This document shows, piece by piece, positions 34,970 through 43,584 of a DNA stretch of 64,000 nucleotides (position 1 is its first letter; the number at the start of each line of letters is the position of its first letter). The notes under the pieces were generated by a model, which worked only from the letters and a program-made list of their open reading frames with translations, did no database searches and had not been told where the DNA came from. A program made the position numbers and the translations under genes. Source of the DNA: Imbricaverruca yamaguchii (taxonomy: Eukaryota; Arthropoda; Thecostraca; Neoverrucidae); contig JAOTOL010001324.1 in assembly GCA_034440575.1 (NCBI GenBank), forward strand, positions 406,001-470,000, given 5' to 3'.

Positions 34970-35569
34970 AGGGCGATGCCAAACCAGTTCAATTATGATG
35001 TCTGCTTCATCATGGACTCAACCTATCTTTGCTATCTAGCTGAGGTGCTCCTGGGGCTACTTCTACTAATAACTGGTGGTGGCCTATCTGCAAAAAAAAA
35101 GAGACAAATAAAAAGGTGCAAATAGTTATATTGAACTGTAGGTGTGGAAAGCAATGACATGTATATTGGCATCATGAGGCATTCCTAAGCTGGCTGTCCT
35201 AACTTTTGAATAGTTGGCGATGGGAAAGCCCAATAGCAATCGAGCCTGTAACAGTGCGTGTAGCCAAATAGGATAGGCTACTGCATACGAAACAGGGGTC
35301 GACATTAGAAAAAAAAAACCTGCGCAGGCGACGCCAGCATCGTGAGACCCGGGGTGGGCGTCATTAGTAGCAGGCAGTCGAAGCTAGGAGTGCGGCTAGT
35401 TGTGTGAGACGGAGGGTGACTCGAGTTAGTCTGCATGTGCGCATCGGCTGGTTGCGCAAAAACTCTGCTCGGCAGAGCGCAGGGGCGGGCATCTAGGCAG
35501 GTCCGCCATCATGTCACCAGGCAGCGATAGGATGTCCACCCTCACACTGCCGGCCATGTGTCACCGTCT
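34970..35569. other. No gene recognised
   Basis: Includes an A-run of 9 near 35092 and a GC-rich section from 35330 leading into the minisatellite. No coding signal. Confidence 0.4.
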
Positions 35570-35915
35570 CTGCTGTGTGTCGTGTCGAGTCGCTCGGTCC
35601 TGCCCTTTGTAAACGTGTTTGTTGTTGCCACCGTGACCAGGGGCGGACTGGCGGCGCCTCCTGTGTTGCCCGTTCTGGCGGCACTTTGCATTAGTTCCAT
35701 GCCGCCCGATCCTGCCGTTTTGTTGGCGTGTTTTGCTGCTGACACTGTGACCACTGACGGGTTGGTGGCGCTCCCTGTGTCGGCCTGTCCTGGCGGCACT
35801 TGACTCTGCTGTCGTATCGCCCGGTCCCACTGTCCTGTTGGCGTGTTTTGCTGCTGCCGCTGTGACCAGGGGCAGACAAGCTCCTCCCGTCCTCGCGGCA
35901 CTTGACACTGCTACC
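35570..35915. repeat. ~115-bp minisatellite, about 3 copies
   Basis: Landmark CCTGYYSTTTTGTTGGCGTG-TTTTGCTGCTG-CNGTGACCA-GGGGC recurs near 35600, 35713 and 35829. Units are 75-85 percent alike. Long minus-strand frames across it (for example 35542-35901) are repeat by-products. Confidence 0.75.
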
Positions 35916-36331
35916 GGCTCTGGTACTGCTATGAAACAGGTGTGGCGTATGCCATTTCATTGTTGCTCATGAGGCCTATGATCATTGATTTGAAAGAACG
36001 ATATGCAAAGTCTTTGCTCCACGAACTTCGATTGTGATCCTTCATTCATGCTCTGAATCGGAAACAGCACATAAGCCGACTAGGTCGACTACGCGGACGT
36101 GTAGGAATGTGTTGAATCATCCAGATCTAGTTCCGAACGCATTGTTAGGGAATGCCGTCAATACATGCCTGACCACTTTTAGCACCCCATGTCGGACCGC
36201 TTTCCAGTCCATCCGCCGAATGTAACCTCCGAACTAGAGTGAAATTTTGCATACTTTTTTGATGGGTCAAACCCCGCTTACGACTGGCGTGAGTCCACCT
36301 CCCCCAATCCATAGGCCTTCCTGTTAGCTTC

Positions 36332-36335
36332 AGGC
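36332..36335. repeat. 4-bp target site duplication of BEL element, left
   Basis: AGGC here precedes the 5' LTR, and AGGC recurs at 44253-44256 directly after the 3' LTR. BEL/Pao elements usually give 4-6 bp duplications. Confidence 0.75.
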
Positions 36336-37003
36336 TGCGAGAATTCTGCGCGCACATATTAATCACAACATTTGAAATACAAGCGTTAAATACATACATA
36401 CATAACAATGCCACTTGTTCTCATTGCAACCACAACATTATAGTGCCACTATACTATCCCAACTCGAATGGTGTCCCGTCCTTCGATCCCATCAGGGGCA
36501 GGAGGGCCGGGCTGCTTGGCTTCGAGCGGTCACCTTCGGGGTCACGTTACAGTGACTCATACGGGTCGGCGCTTTGTCAGCGTCGGCCGCGACACGTGAG
36601 CAGTGGTCGGCCTCGGCAGTGAGACGCAAGAGGTAGAGTGGAGTGCGTGCTGCGTAAGCGCGTGGAACGAACGCTTGGACTGACCAAACTACGACTACGA
36701 CTACCAGTCAACTATAACTTACCGGTGCTAGGGCTCACAAAACTCTAGCATCAAAGTGGATCAATATTCACAGAGTGCTGTGACTACCTGAAGTAATCGA
36801 AAGGTAAGCCCGGCCTCCGTGATTGCCCATTGACGTTGCGTTCCCCCGTGTTCATTACCTGCTACTGCCTATTCCATAATACCTCACTCGCCTATTAATT
36901 TCCTGAACTAATCCGACACCAAAACAAACAATTTCTTACGAACACAATTCAACTTCAGCACCATCGATATCATCTGTGTAGGGTTCACAAAATAATTCTT
37001 ACA
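36336..37003 (+). repeat. 5' LTR of BEL element
   Basis: Starts TGCGAGAATTCTGCGC and ends TTCTTACA (TG...CA). 668 bp, co-linear without gaps with the 3' LTR. TATAA at 36713-36717 could set a start near 36740-36750. A consensus splice donor, AAAG/GTAAGC, lies at about 36800-36808. A short ACATACATACAT tract is near 36390. Confidence 0.95.
36713..36717 (+). promoter_or_regulatory. TATA box candidate in LTR
   Basis: CTATAACTT in the 3' half of the LTR. A start ~30 bp downstream would put the PBS-complementary 12-mer (36762-36773) within the first ~30 nt of the transcript. Motif match only. Confidence 0.4.
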
Positions 37004-37022
37004 CAGATAACTGTGAATATTG
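37004..37022 (+). promoter_or_regulatory. Region expected to hold the primer-binding site; complementary to the LTR
   Basis: No TGG follows the 5' LTR, so a usual tRNA 3'-end primer site is absent. Instead CTGTGAATATTG at 37011-37022, 8 nt after the LTR, is the exact reverse complement of CAATATTCACAG at 36762-36773 in the LTR (and 44011-44022 in the 3' LTR). A small CACAG-ATAA-CTGTG hairpin also spans the LTR junction. Confidence 0.5.
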
Positions 37023-37127
37023 TTTTCGGTGAATTGTACGTCGCACTAGCGGTCTAATTCATCCGGATCATTCATTGGCCACACACACATTGTTTTCTCG
37101 ACAATCGGTTCTTTGTCGTTTGGCAAG

Positions 37128-37258
37128 GTTTTCATCTGGCTTTTCGGCAAGCTTTTCACACAGAATTTGGGAGGATTTTCGCTTAGCTCTCGGCGGGATT
37201 CCGCCCAGCTTTTCGCCTACATTTTCGCCTATATTTTCGCCTAGATTTACGCCTACAC
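37128..37258 (+). repeat. TTTTCGCCTA repeats in the BEL leader
   Basis: The untranslated leader has loosely repeated GGCTTTTCGGCAAG units and then a 12-bp run (TTTTCGCCTACA, TTTTCGCCTATA, TTTTCGCCTAGA, TTTACGCCTACA) at about 37213-37258. Role unknown; could be packaging or structure related. Confidence 0.7.
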
Positions 37259-37291
37259 CGTTGCTTGTCAACAATTTTGTTGCTTTTCACC

Positions 37292-39424
37292 ATGGATCAG
37301 TCGAAAACTGCTCGTTCAAACTGCAGACGCGCTTTCACGAGAATCAACAGAAATGTGTTTAAACACATCGCATGCAAAGAAGCCCCCGAGCTAGTTAAAG
37401 ACGGCTGGGCTGAACTAACCACGGCATGGTCTGATGTTCAAAGCAAACATGACGACTACATATCCCTTCTTACTGAGGAAGAAGACCTTGACAAGGAAGA
37501 ATCGTGGATAAGCGAGCTTTACGATGCTTTTTCCGAAACCAAGAAAGCTGTTTTTGATCACACAAAGACAATGGTGAAACCTCCGAAAGAAGAACATCCT
37601 GATGGATTACGATCATCTACCGGATGCATCAAGCTACCGGACGTTCAGAAATTGAAGATGCCAATCTTCTCTGGATCACAAGACGATGTCATGAGTTTCA
37701 ATGACTTCTTACACATGTTCGACGACCTCATTGGCGGCAACGCCATCTACAGTGACGCAGCCAAGCTCATGTATTTGAAAACTTACCTGCGCGGCTGTGC
37801 CTTGGATACCATAAAACACCTCTCGAACGAGGAGAGCAACTACCCTATCGCAAGGAAGTTCTTGACTGGCGAGTTCCTTGATGAGGACGTCATAGTCGAG
37901 CAGCACATCAAGAAGCTACATGAGTTGACGCCCCCACCAGCGAGGGACTTCGCCGCAATCAGGACGTTTTTCAATGCTGCGTGTGTTTCCGTCTATGAGC
38001 TCAAGACCTTCGGTTACGACGCTCTGGAGGAAAGCACCTTGGGCAGCAAGATTGTCAGCTTCATGATCTGTGAGAAACTCCCGACTAACTTCAAGTCAAA
38101 ACTCGGCGCCCTCCTGAAAACTGACTTCCCAAGTACCAAGCAACTGCTTGAAAACTACAACGAAGTCATCAAATCCTTGATGCGAACTACTACTCCTCAA
38201 GTGAAGACTGAAGCGAAGCAGGTCAAGGAACTACCTGGGGTGAAGTCAAACCTCTCCAAGTCGTTCAACCAGCAGAAGCGACTGCAGCAACGTGGTGCAT
38301 CGACGTGGCAGGAAGGCAAGGCTTCGCTGCAGACGTTCCACACTGAGGCACAGAGGTTCAAGGCATGCAAGATGTGTGAAGGTGCACACTCCATGTTCAA
38401 ATGCACCACATTCACAACACCACATACGAGAATTCAACGTCTAAAGGAGCTCAACCTATGCTCCAGATGCAGTGGAGCACACAAACTCACTGAATGCAAA
38501 GGCCGAACAACAGGGCTAACGTATCCGTGCAACATTTGCAGTAGCAAGCAACACATCGCAGCTGTGTGCGACGTCAAACCCGGCGAACCCACTGAACTTC
38601 AAAGCAGTCTGCGCATCATCTGTAACAGTACACACAAAGGACAGTCCGTTCTACTCCCATCGATGTCCATTCTCATGCATGTCAACGACGGAGAAGTTTG
38701 CGAACGCGTCAGGTGCATGGTAGACTACGGTTCGCAAGGCTTGTACATTAGCCAGCAGTTAGCAAATAAATTGGGATTCTGCTCTGAATCGCCACGGACC
38801 CAATACAAGGTAAAAACATGTATCGGGGTACAAGACGTCAGCTACCAGACAGTGACGTGTGACGTCATCTTCACACCTACAGCCTGCACCAGACACGACT
38901 TCCTAGTGGATGAACAGATGAACCTGCAGTACACCATCCCCGGCGTCAAGGATCTTGTCGATACACTCAAGACACAAGGTGTACGACTCGCAGATTCGTT
39001 CTTCAACGATATGTCCTCAGACACAATCGGAGACTTTGACTGTCTTCTTGGAGCTGACATCATCAGCACTCTGAAGCCTCTGAGAACAGTTGATCTAGGT
39101 CAAGGTACTGCCCTGGAAGTGCTGGACGGCCTCCTTCTTTTCGGAGACATTCAGTCCTATCTTCACGGAGTAGACGTCATGAGAATGTCAACCCAAGAAG
39201 ACAACAGTGACGAGCAAGGCAGCGGCGGCTATCACACCAGCCGAGCCGACGATCATCTCGACAACCGCGCCAACGTTCATCGCGTCCATGCTTATGATCG
39301 CGTCCATGTTCATCACGTCCATTCATCGCGTCCATGTTCATCGCGTCCATGCAACACCGACAAGCTCACAGGCGATGGCTGGGAAGATCACTGCACCTCC
39401 AGCCGCAACGACAACTCAAATTGA
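37292..39424 (+). CDS. gag-pro: BEL gag-protease, ends at in-frame UGA
   Basis: Starts at ATG 37292 in a strong context (TTCACCATGG); 710 residues. Residues 1-100 form a charged, probably helical N terminus; about 115-300 is the DUF1759-type capsid region of BEL elements (LPDVQKLKMPIFSG, DFLHMFDDLI, YLRGCALDTI); 359-426 has three zinc knuckles (C359/C362/H366/C371; C390/C393/H397/C402; C413/C416/H421/C426). Protease follows with VDYGSQ at 477-482 and LLGAD near the end. The active-site triad reads D-Y-G rather than the usual D-S/T-G. The C terminus crosses a 15-bp minisatellite. The frame continues without further stops after the UGA into RT, so gag-pro and pol are one frame. Expected to assemble virus-like particles in the cytoplasm. 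Confidence 0.88.
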   Translation: MDQSKTARSNCRRAFTRINRNVFKHIACKEAPELVKDGWAELTTAWSDVQSKHDDYISLLTEEEDLDKEESWISELYDAFSETKKAVFDHTKTMVKPPKEEHPDGLRSSTGCIKLPDVQKLKMPIFSGSQDDVMSFNDFLHMFDDLIGGNAIYSDAAKLMYLKTYLRGCALDTIKHLSNEESNYPIARKFLTGEFLDEDVIVEQHIKKLHELTPPPARDFAAIRTFFNAACVSVYELKTFGYDALEESTLGSKIVSFMICEKLPTNFKSKLGALLKTDFPSTKQLLENYNEVIKSLMRTTTPQVKTEAKQVKELPGVKSNLSKSFNQQKRLQQRGASTWQEGKASLQTFHTEAQRFKACKMCEGAHSMFKCTTFTTPHTRIQRLKELNLCSRCSGAHKLTECKGRTTGLTYPCNICSSKQHIAAVCDVKPGEPTELQSSLRIICNSTHKGQSVLLPSMSILMHVNDGEVCERVRCMVDYGSQGLYISQQLANKLGFCSESPRTQYKVKTCIGVQDVSYQTVTCDVIFTPTACTRHDFLVDEQMNLQYTIPGVKDLVDTLKTQGVRLADSFFNDMSSDTIGDFDCLLGADIISTLKPLRTVDLGQGTALEVLDGLLLFGDIQSYLHGVDVMRMSTQEDNSDEQGSGGYHTSRADDHLDNRANVHRVHAYDRVHVHHVHSSRPCSSRPCNTDKLTGDGWEDHCTSSRNDNSN
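39275..39350 (+). repeat. 15-bp minisatellite near the end of gag-pro
   Basis: Units of GTTCATCGCGTCCAT: 15 bp at 39275, 18 bp at 39290, 15 bp at 39308, 13 bp at 39323 and 15 bp at 39336. The 13-bp unit lacks two bases relative to its neighbours and so shifts the frame of everything after it relative to the units before. Confidence 0.85.
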
Positions 39425-39457
39425 CGGTTTCCGCATCTGTGGGAAACCAGCAGATGC
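39422..39457 (+). promoter_or_regulatory. In-frame UGA-CGG with overlapping inverted repeats: candidate readthrough signal
   Basis: The stop is UGA followed by CGG. GGTTTCC (39426-39432) pairs perfectly with GGAAACC (39442-39448). The loop between them begins GCATCTG (39433-39439), which pairs perfectly with CAGATGC (39451-39457). The two 7-bp helices interleave as in an H-type pseudoknot, but connecting loops are 0, 2 and 2 nt, too short for both full stems at once, so they may be partly formed or alternate. UGA-CGG plus downstream structure is a known viral readthrough arrangement; operation here is inferred. Confidence 0.5.
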
Positions 39458-42400
39458 AACCACGACAAACAGCAGGTGTGTACTTGTAACCACTGCAGCG
39501 GACACGAAGCCGCTGCTACTCAACCAGAAACAGTTGTGAGTGAGTTGCACAACTCCCCACAAGCCGTGTCACATCAACAAACGAACAACAAACAACACAC
39601 GAACAACAAACGACAAACAACAACGTTACAACAAACTTCGAACGCACAACAAACATCAGGGTTAACTTCAGCGCCTGCATCGACTCCTTCAATGTCGACA
39701 TCACCTCCGTCAACTTCGACGTCAACACCAGTTGTTACCATGCCAACATTAGCGCCTTCAACAAGCGGTTCGAAGTCTACAAACTCAACCGAGGTGTTTC
39801 ATTCAGCACCTTCTATGACTTCATCACCAGCAGGAGCAACGGAACCTGTGGCTGGTGACGCTTCAAGGGAGTCCATCACCAACTGCACGCCACCTCTGGC
39901 TGTCTTAGTGAATTCCACGCTACATCCGAAGACAACATACTTCCACCCGCTGGCTCACACTTCGTCCAGCGATAGCGATGTTGATCTTCAAGTCGAGCAT
40001 ATGTTTAACATCGAGAGTATAGGAATCAAGGAAGAAAATGACGTGTCATCTCAGGAGGAAAATCTTGTGCGGAACTTCACCAAGGAAGTGGAGTTTAAGG
40101 ACGGTAGATACTTCGTTAAGATCCCGTTTAACGAGAAGATTTCACAAGTTCCGGAAAGCTATGAAATAGCCATGGCCACGATGAAGAAAGTTCACGACAG
40201 GCTGTCGAAAAAAGGCATGCTAGACGCTTACTCAGCTGTCTTTCTGCAACAACTGCGAGATGGCATCATTGAGGAGGTTGACTTGAAGACTGCCACAGCC
40301 AACCAACGAGTGTTTATTCCTCACCATGCCGTTATCAAGACTGATCCACAAACCACAACGAAAATCCGCCCCGTCTTCAACTGCAGTCTCAAGATCGGAG
40401 ATTTGCCATCATTGAACGACGCATGTTTCAAAGGAATCGATCTTCTTAACGACCTGGTCACTCTCCTTCTGCGTTTCCGCACGAACAGACACGTACTCAT
40501 GGTGGACATCGAGAAGGCCTTCCTGCAGATATACCTGAAGTATGAGGAAGATAAAGATCGATTCTGCTTCCTTTGGCAGAATGAAGAGGGCCTCAAAGCG
40601 TATCGTTTCCGGACGATCCTGTTCGGACTCAACTGCTCGCCGTTCATTCTCAACCGCGTTCTTCAACTTCATCTTGAAAAGTTTCCGGCTTCTGCGGCGG
40701 CCGTTGCTCTCAAGCAGTCGATGTACGTGGACAACTTTCTCTTCTCAACTTCAGAAGAACAGGTCCTTCACTCCGTCTACACCGACAGCATACAGATCCT
40801 ACAGCAAGGAGGATTCAACCTTCGCAGTTGGGTCTCCAATCACCAACCTCTCGTGGACACCATGACGTCTCAAGGTACGCTGAATCATCATGACGCACCT
40901 GAAGAGAAAGCCCTCGGATACCTCTACGACACCAAGCGGGACATGATGTCACTGGCTGACTTCAGTTTCGAAGAGAAACCGCAACACATCACGAAACGAC
41001 AGCTTCTGAGTAACATCAGTAAAGTTTTCGACCCACTCTCGCTGACTCTGCCTGTGAGCATCCGAGGAAGGCTCCTCATGAAGCAGGTGTGGAAGGAGGG
41101 AACAGCATGGGATGAAGATGTGTCACCCGATGTTTATCAGCAATGGACTCAGTTGAAGAACGACCTCCTACAGCTTCGTCAGCTTCAGATATCCAGGAAG
41201 ACTGGAGAGACAGAGCAGAACCTGCCACCAGAAAGTCATCTCTTCTGCAATGGAAGCAAGAAGGGTTACGGATTCGTCTGCTACCTGAAGCAGGAAGGCT
41301 CTGTGCCGCAACTGGTCTTCGCAAAGGGCAAACTTGCACCGGACGACAAGAGCATCCGGCAGCTGGAGCTCCTCGCTGTCTTTCTAGCGTTAAAGTGCCT
41401 ATCGCTGATTCTGGACTCTCTCGTCCTACCCGTCAGCCACATCTACCTCTGGAGCGACGCTCAAGTAGTCCTCGAGTGGGTGTCAACAGGCTGCAAGTCG
41501 AAAAGCAAGTTCACCAGTAACCGGCTAGAAGATATCATCTCCATGAAGGTGAAGCTGCGAGAAAAGTATAAGTGCGAGCTCACCCATCACTACGTAGACT
41601 CCTCTTCGAACGTTGCAGATATGCTCACGCGTGGCATATCTACAAGAGAACTAAGCAAGAAGCTGCATCAGTGGCTCCACGGACCGGACTGGCTCTCTGA
41701 TGACTCAGAGAAATGGCCAACAAGTCCTCTGCACTGTCTGTCCGAAGATGCCAAGCAGACTGTCGATCTCCAGAATCGACTGACTGGAATGGAGGTACCA
41801 ACAACTCCATCAACTGCACCCATCATGGACATCAATCACTTCTCTTCACTGCGAAGACCACACCGAGTGACTGCGCGCGTGTTCCAGTTTGTGAACAAGC
41901 TGAAGTGCAGGCAAGTCGACACTCAGCTACAAGCTGAGCAGTACTGGCCGAAGGTGATGCAAGTGGAGTCCTTCAACGCTGAACTCAAGTATCTGCACGA
42001 CCTCAAGAAAGAACCAAGACCGACCAAGCCAGGAACACCCACGCCAAGGCTGGTGAGCGACCTAAACCTTTTCGTTGATCAACATGGACTACTGCGGTGT
42101 CAGGGCAGACTGTCCAAGCTGAACATGTACTCATATGCAGTGCATAATCCTATTCTTCTCGGAAAAAATCATCGGCTGACAACACTACAAATCGAAGACC
42201 AGCACGTACAGTGCAAACATCTTGGAGTCGGTACAACCTTCACCGAACTTCGGGAGAGAGGATTCTGGCTGCCGTGTGGACGCCAATGCGTGAAGCGACT
42301 GTTCGCTGACTGCATCACGTGCAAGAAACTCAATGCGTTCGCATACGCTTACCCAAAGATGACCAACCTACCAAAAGAAAGAATGCAATTCATCAAACCG

Positions 42401-42955
42401 TTCAACGACACAGCCATTGACTACACGGGCCACATCTTTGTAGAAGAGCCAGATGGGAGCCTGAAGAAGATGTACATCGTGCTGTATACCTGTCTTGCTC
42501 TGCGCTGCATCCATCTAGATCTGGTACCAGACCTCAGCCTGCATGCATTCCTCCAGTCGTTCAGACGCTTCTGTAGCACATACTGCGTTCCAGAGTCACT
42601 TTACACAGACAATGCGAAGCATTTCATAGCCAGCCAAAAGGTGCTGGGTAACATCTTCACCAGTAACGAATATCAAGACCATTTGACTCAACACAACATC
42701 AAGCACAGCACGATACCCGTCTACGCCAGCTGGGTAGGAGGAGTCTATGAGAGACAGATCAAGACTGTGAAACAGTGCCTTTACAAAGTGGTAGGACGAG
42801 CAAAACTGGACTACTACGAGCTGCTTACCCAACTGAGTGAAATCCAGAACATCGTCAACAGTCGACCGATCACGTATGTGCACAGCGACCTTGATGAAAT
42901 CGAGCCTCTGACTCCAAACAAGATTCTCAAGCTTCATACGAACCCAAGACTCTAG
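39425..42955 (+). CDS. pol: BEL pol: RT, RNase H, integrase
   Basis: Open in the gag-pro frame from the codon after the UGA to UAG 42953-42955. No ATG is needed if made by readthrough. A ~170-residue Ser/Thr/Gln-rich linker is followed by RT (about 40050-41000; VDIEKAF with Asp at 40505, and YVDN at 40724-40735 where YVDD is usual), RNase H (about 41230-41660; CNGS at 41246 where a catalytic Asp is usual, then QLELLA, WSDAQ and NVADMLTRG), and integrase: zinc-binding H/C residues (about 42190-42330) and the catalytic D 42419, D 42608, E 42749. Reverse transcription and integration are the expected roles. The two Asp-to-Asn changes each need one G-to-A change; YVDN may be native to some BEL lineages, but I cannot verify that here. 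Confidence 0.9.
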   Translation, partial: RFPHLWETSRCNHDKQQVCTCNHCSGHEAAATQPETVVSELHNSPQAVSHQQTNNKQHTNNKRQTTTLQQTSNAQQTSGLTSAPASTPSMSTSPPSTSTSTPVVTMPTLAPSTSGSKSTNSTEVFHSAPSMTSSPAGATEPVAGDASRESITNCTPPLAVLVNSTLHPKTTYFHPLAHTSSSDSDVDLQVEHMFNIESIGIKEENDVSSQEENLVRNFTKEVEFKDGRYFVKIPFNEKISQVPESYEIAMATMKKVHDRLSKKGMLDAYSAVFLQQLRDGIIEEVDLKTATANQRVFIPHHAVIKTDPQTTTKIRPVFNCSLKIGDLPSLNDACFKGIDLLNDLVTLLLRFRTNRHVLMVDIEKAFLQIYLKYEEDKDRFCFLWQNEEGLKAYRFRTILFGLNCSPFILNRVLQLHLEKFPASAAAVALKQSMYVDNFLFSTSEEQVLHSVYTDSIQILQQGGFNLRSWVSNHQPLVDTMTSQGTLNHHDAPEEKALGYLYDTKRDMMSLADFSFEEKPQHITKRQLLSNISKVFDPLSLTLPVSIRGRLLMKQVWKEGTAWDEDVSPDVYQQWTQLKNDLLQLRQLQISRKTGETEQNLPPESHLFCNGSKKGYGFVCYLKQEGSVPQLVFAKGKLAPDDKSIRQLELLAVFLALKCLSLILDSLVLPVSHIYLWSDAQVVLEWVSTGCKSKSKFTSNRLEDIISMKVKLREKYKCELTHHYVDSSSNVADMLTRGISTRELSKKLHQWLHGPDWLSDDSEKWPTSPLHCLSEDAKQTVDLQNRLTGMEVPTTPSTAPIMDINHFSSLRRPHRVTARVFQFVNKLKCRQVDTQLQAEQYWPKVMQVESFNAELKYLHDLKKEPRPTKPGTPTPRLVSDLNLFVDQHGLLRCQGRLSKLNMYSYAVHNPILLGKNHRLTTLQIEDQHVQCKHLGVGTTFTELRERGFWLPCGRQCVKRLFADCITCKKLNAFAYAYPKMTNLPKERMQFIKPFNDTAIDYTGHIFVEEPDGSLKKMYIVLYTCLALRCIHLDLVPDLSLHAFLQSFRRFCSTYCVPESLYTDNAKHFIASQKVLGNIFTSNEYQDHLTQHNIKHSTIPVYASWVGGVYERQIKTVKQCLYKVVGRAKLDYYELLTQLSEIQNIVNSRPITYVHSDLDEIEPLTPNKILKLHTNPRL

Positions 42956-43498
42956 CTAGTGGATAGCTCTGACGAACACGATCCTCTGTGGATGTCGACC
43001 GCTGAGGACGTTCATCAGCAGCTGAATCACACACTGCAAGAACAACATAAACTACTCGAACACTACAAGAACATGTGGTATGGACACTACTTGCTCGGCC
43101 TCCGTGAGACAGCTCGGGAGGTTTTTCAGACTGCCTGGGAGGACAAGATCGCAGTCGGAGATATCGTGCTTATCAGCACAAAGAACAAGCCAAGAGTCTT
43201 CTGGCATCTGGGAAGAGTTCTGAAGCTGCTTCACGGAGATGATGGTCGTGTACGGCAAGTCCTACTGAAGACAAGCACCGGCCAAACGACTCGCTACTCT
43301 GTAGCACATCTCTACCCTCTCGAAATTCAGTGCACCCACACAGGACAGAGTCCACCCACAGACACTTCTCACCAAACAGATAATCCCATACAGAGCGTTC
43401 AACTGAGACACGAGTCAGCTGTCAGGCAACCTAGACGGGAAGCAGCCATCCGACAGGACAGGTTGGTGAAGGGCCTGGCTTTAGCCGGCAGCATATAG
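42956..43498 (+). CDS. C-terminal DUF5641-like part of BEL pol, downstream of an in-frame UAG
   Basis: Same frame as pol, separated only by the UAG at 42953-42955 (context UAG-CUA). It encodes about 180 residues including WYGHYLLGLRE, IAVGDIVLISTKNKPRVFWH, LGRVLKLLHGDDGRVRQVLL and TTRYSVAHLYPLE, the typical C-terminal domain of BEL/Pao polyproteins. The preceding conserved LTPNKIL lies before the UAG, so the stop falls inside or at the edge of the domain, which favours a nonsense mutation. AGCTA/TAGCT around the stop could form a 5-bp hairpin. Confidence 0.8.
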   Translation, partial: LVDSSDEHDPLWMSTAEDVHQQLNHTLQEQHKLLEHYKNMWYGHYLLGLRETAREVFQTAWEDKIAVGDIVLISTKNKPRVFWHLGRVLKLLHGDDGRVRQVLLKTSTGQTTRYSVAHLYPLEIQCTHTGQSPPTDTSHQTDNPIQSVQLRHESAVRQPRREAAIRQDRLVKGLALAGSI

Positions 43499-43547
43499 AA
43501 GGTCATCGACTACACACATGGCACAATGCATATACACTTCCATGTCT

Positions 43548-43584
43548 ATGCTAAACTCGAGTTTAGCATCTGTTTGCGGGAGGG
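43548..43584 (+). promoter_or_regulatory. 22-bp perfect palindrome and polypurine tract
   Basis: 43548-43569 is a perfect palindrome (half-site ATGCTAAACTC). Six bases later GCGGGAGGG at 43576-43584 directly abuts the 3' LTR and is the likely plus-strand primer (polypurine tract). The palindrome is non-coding, downstream of the stop at 43498. Confidence 0.75.
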
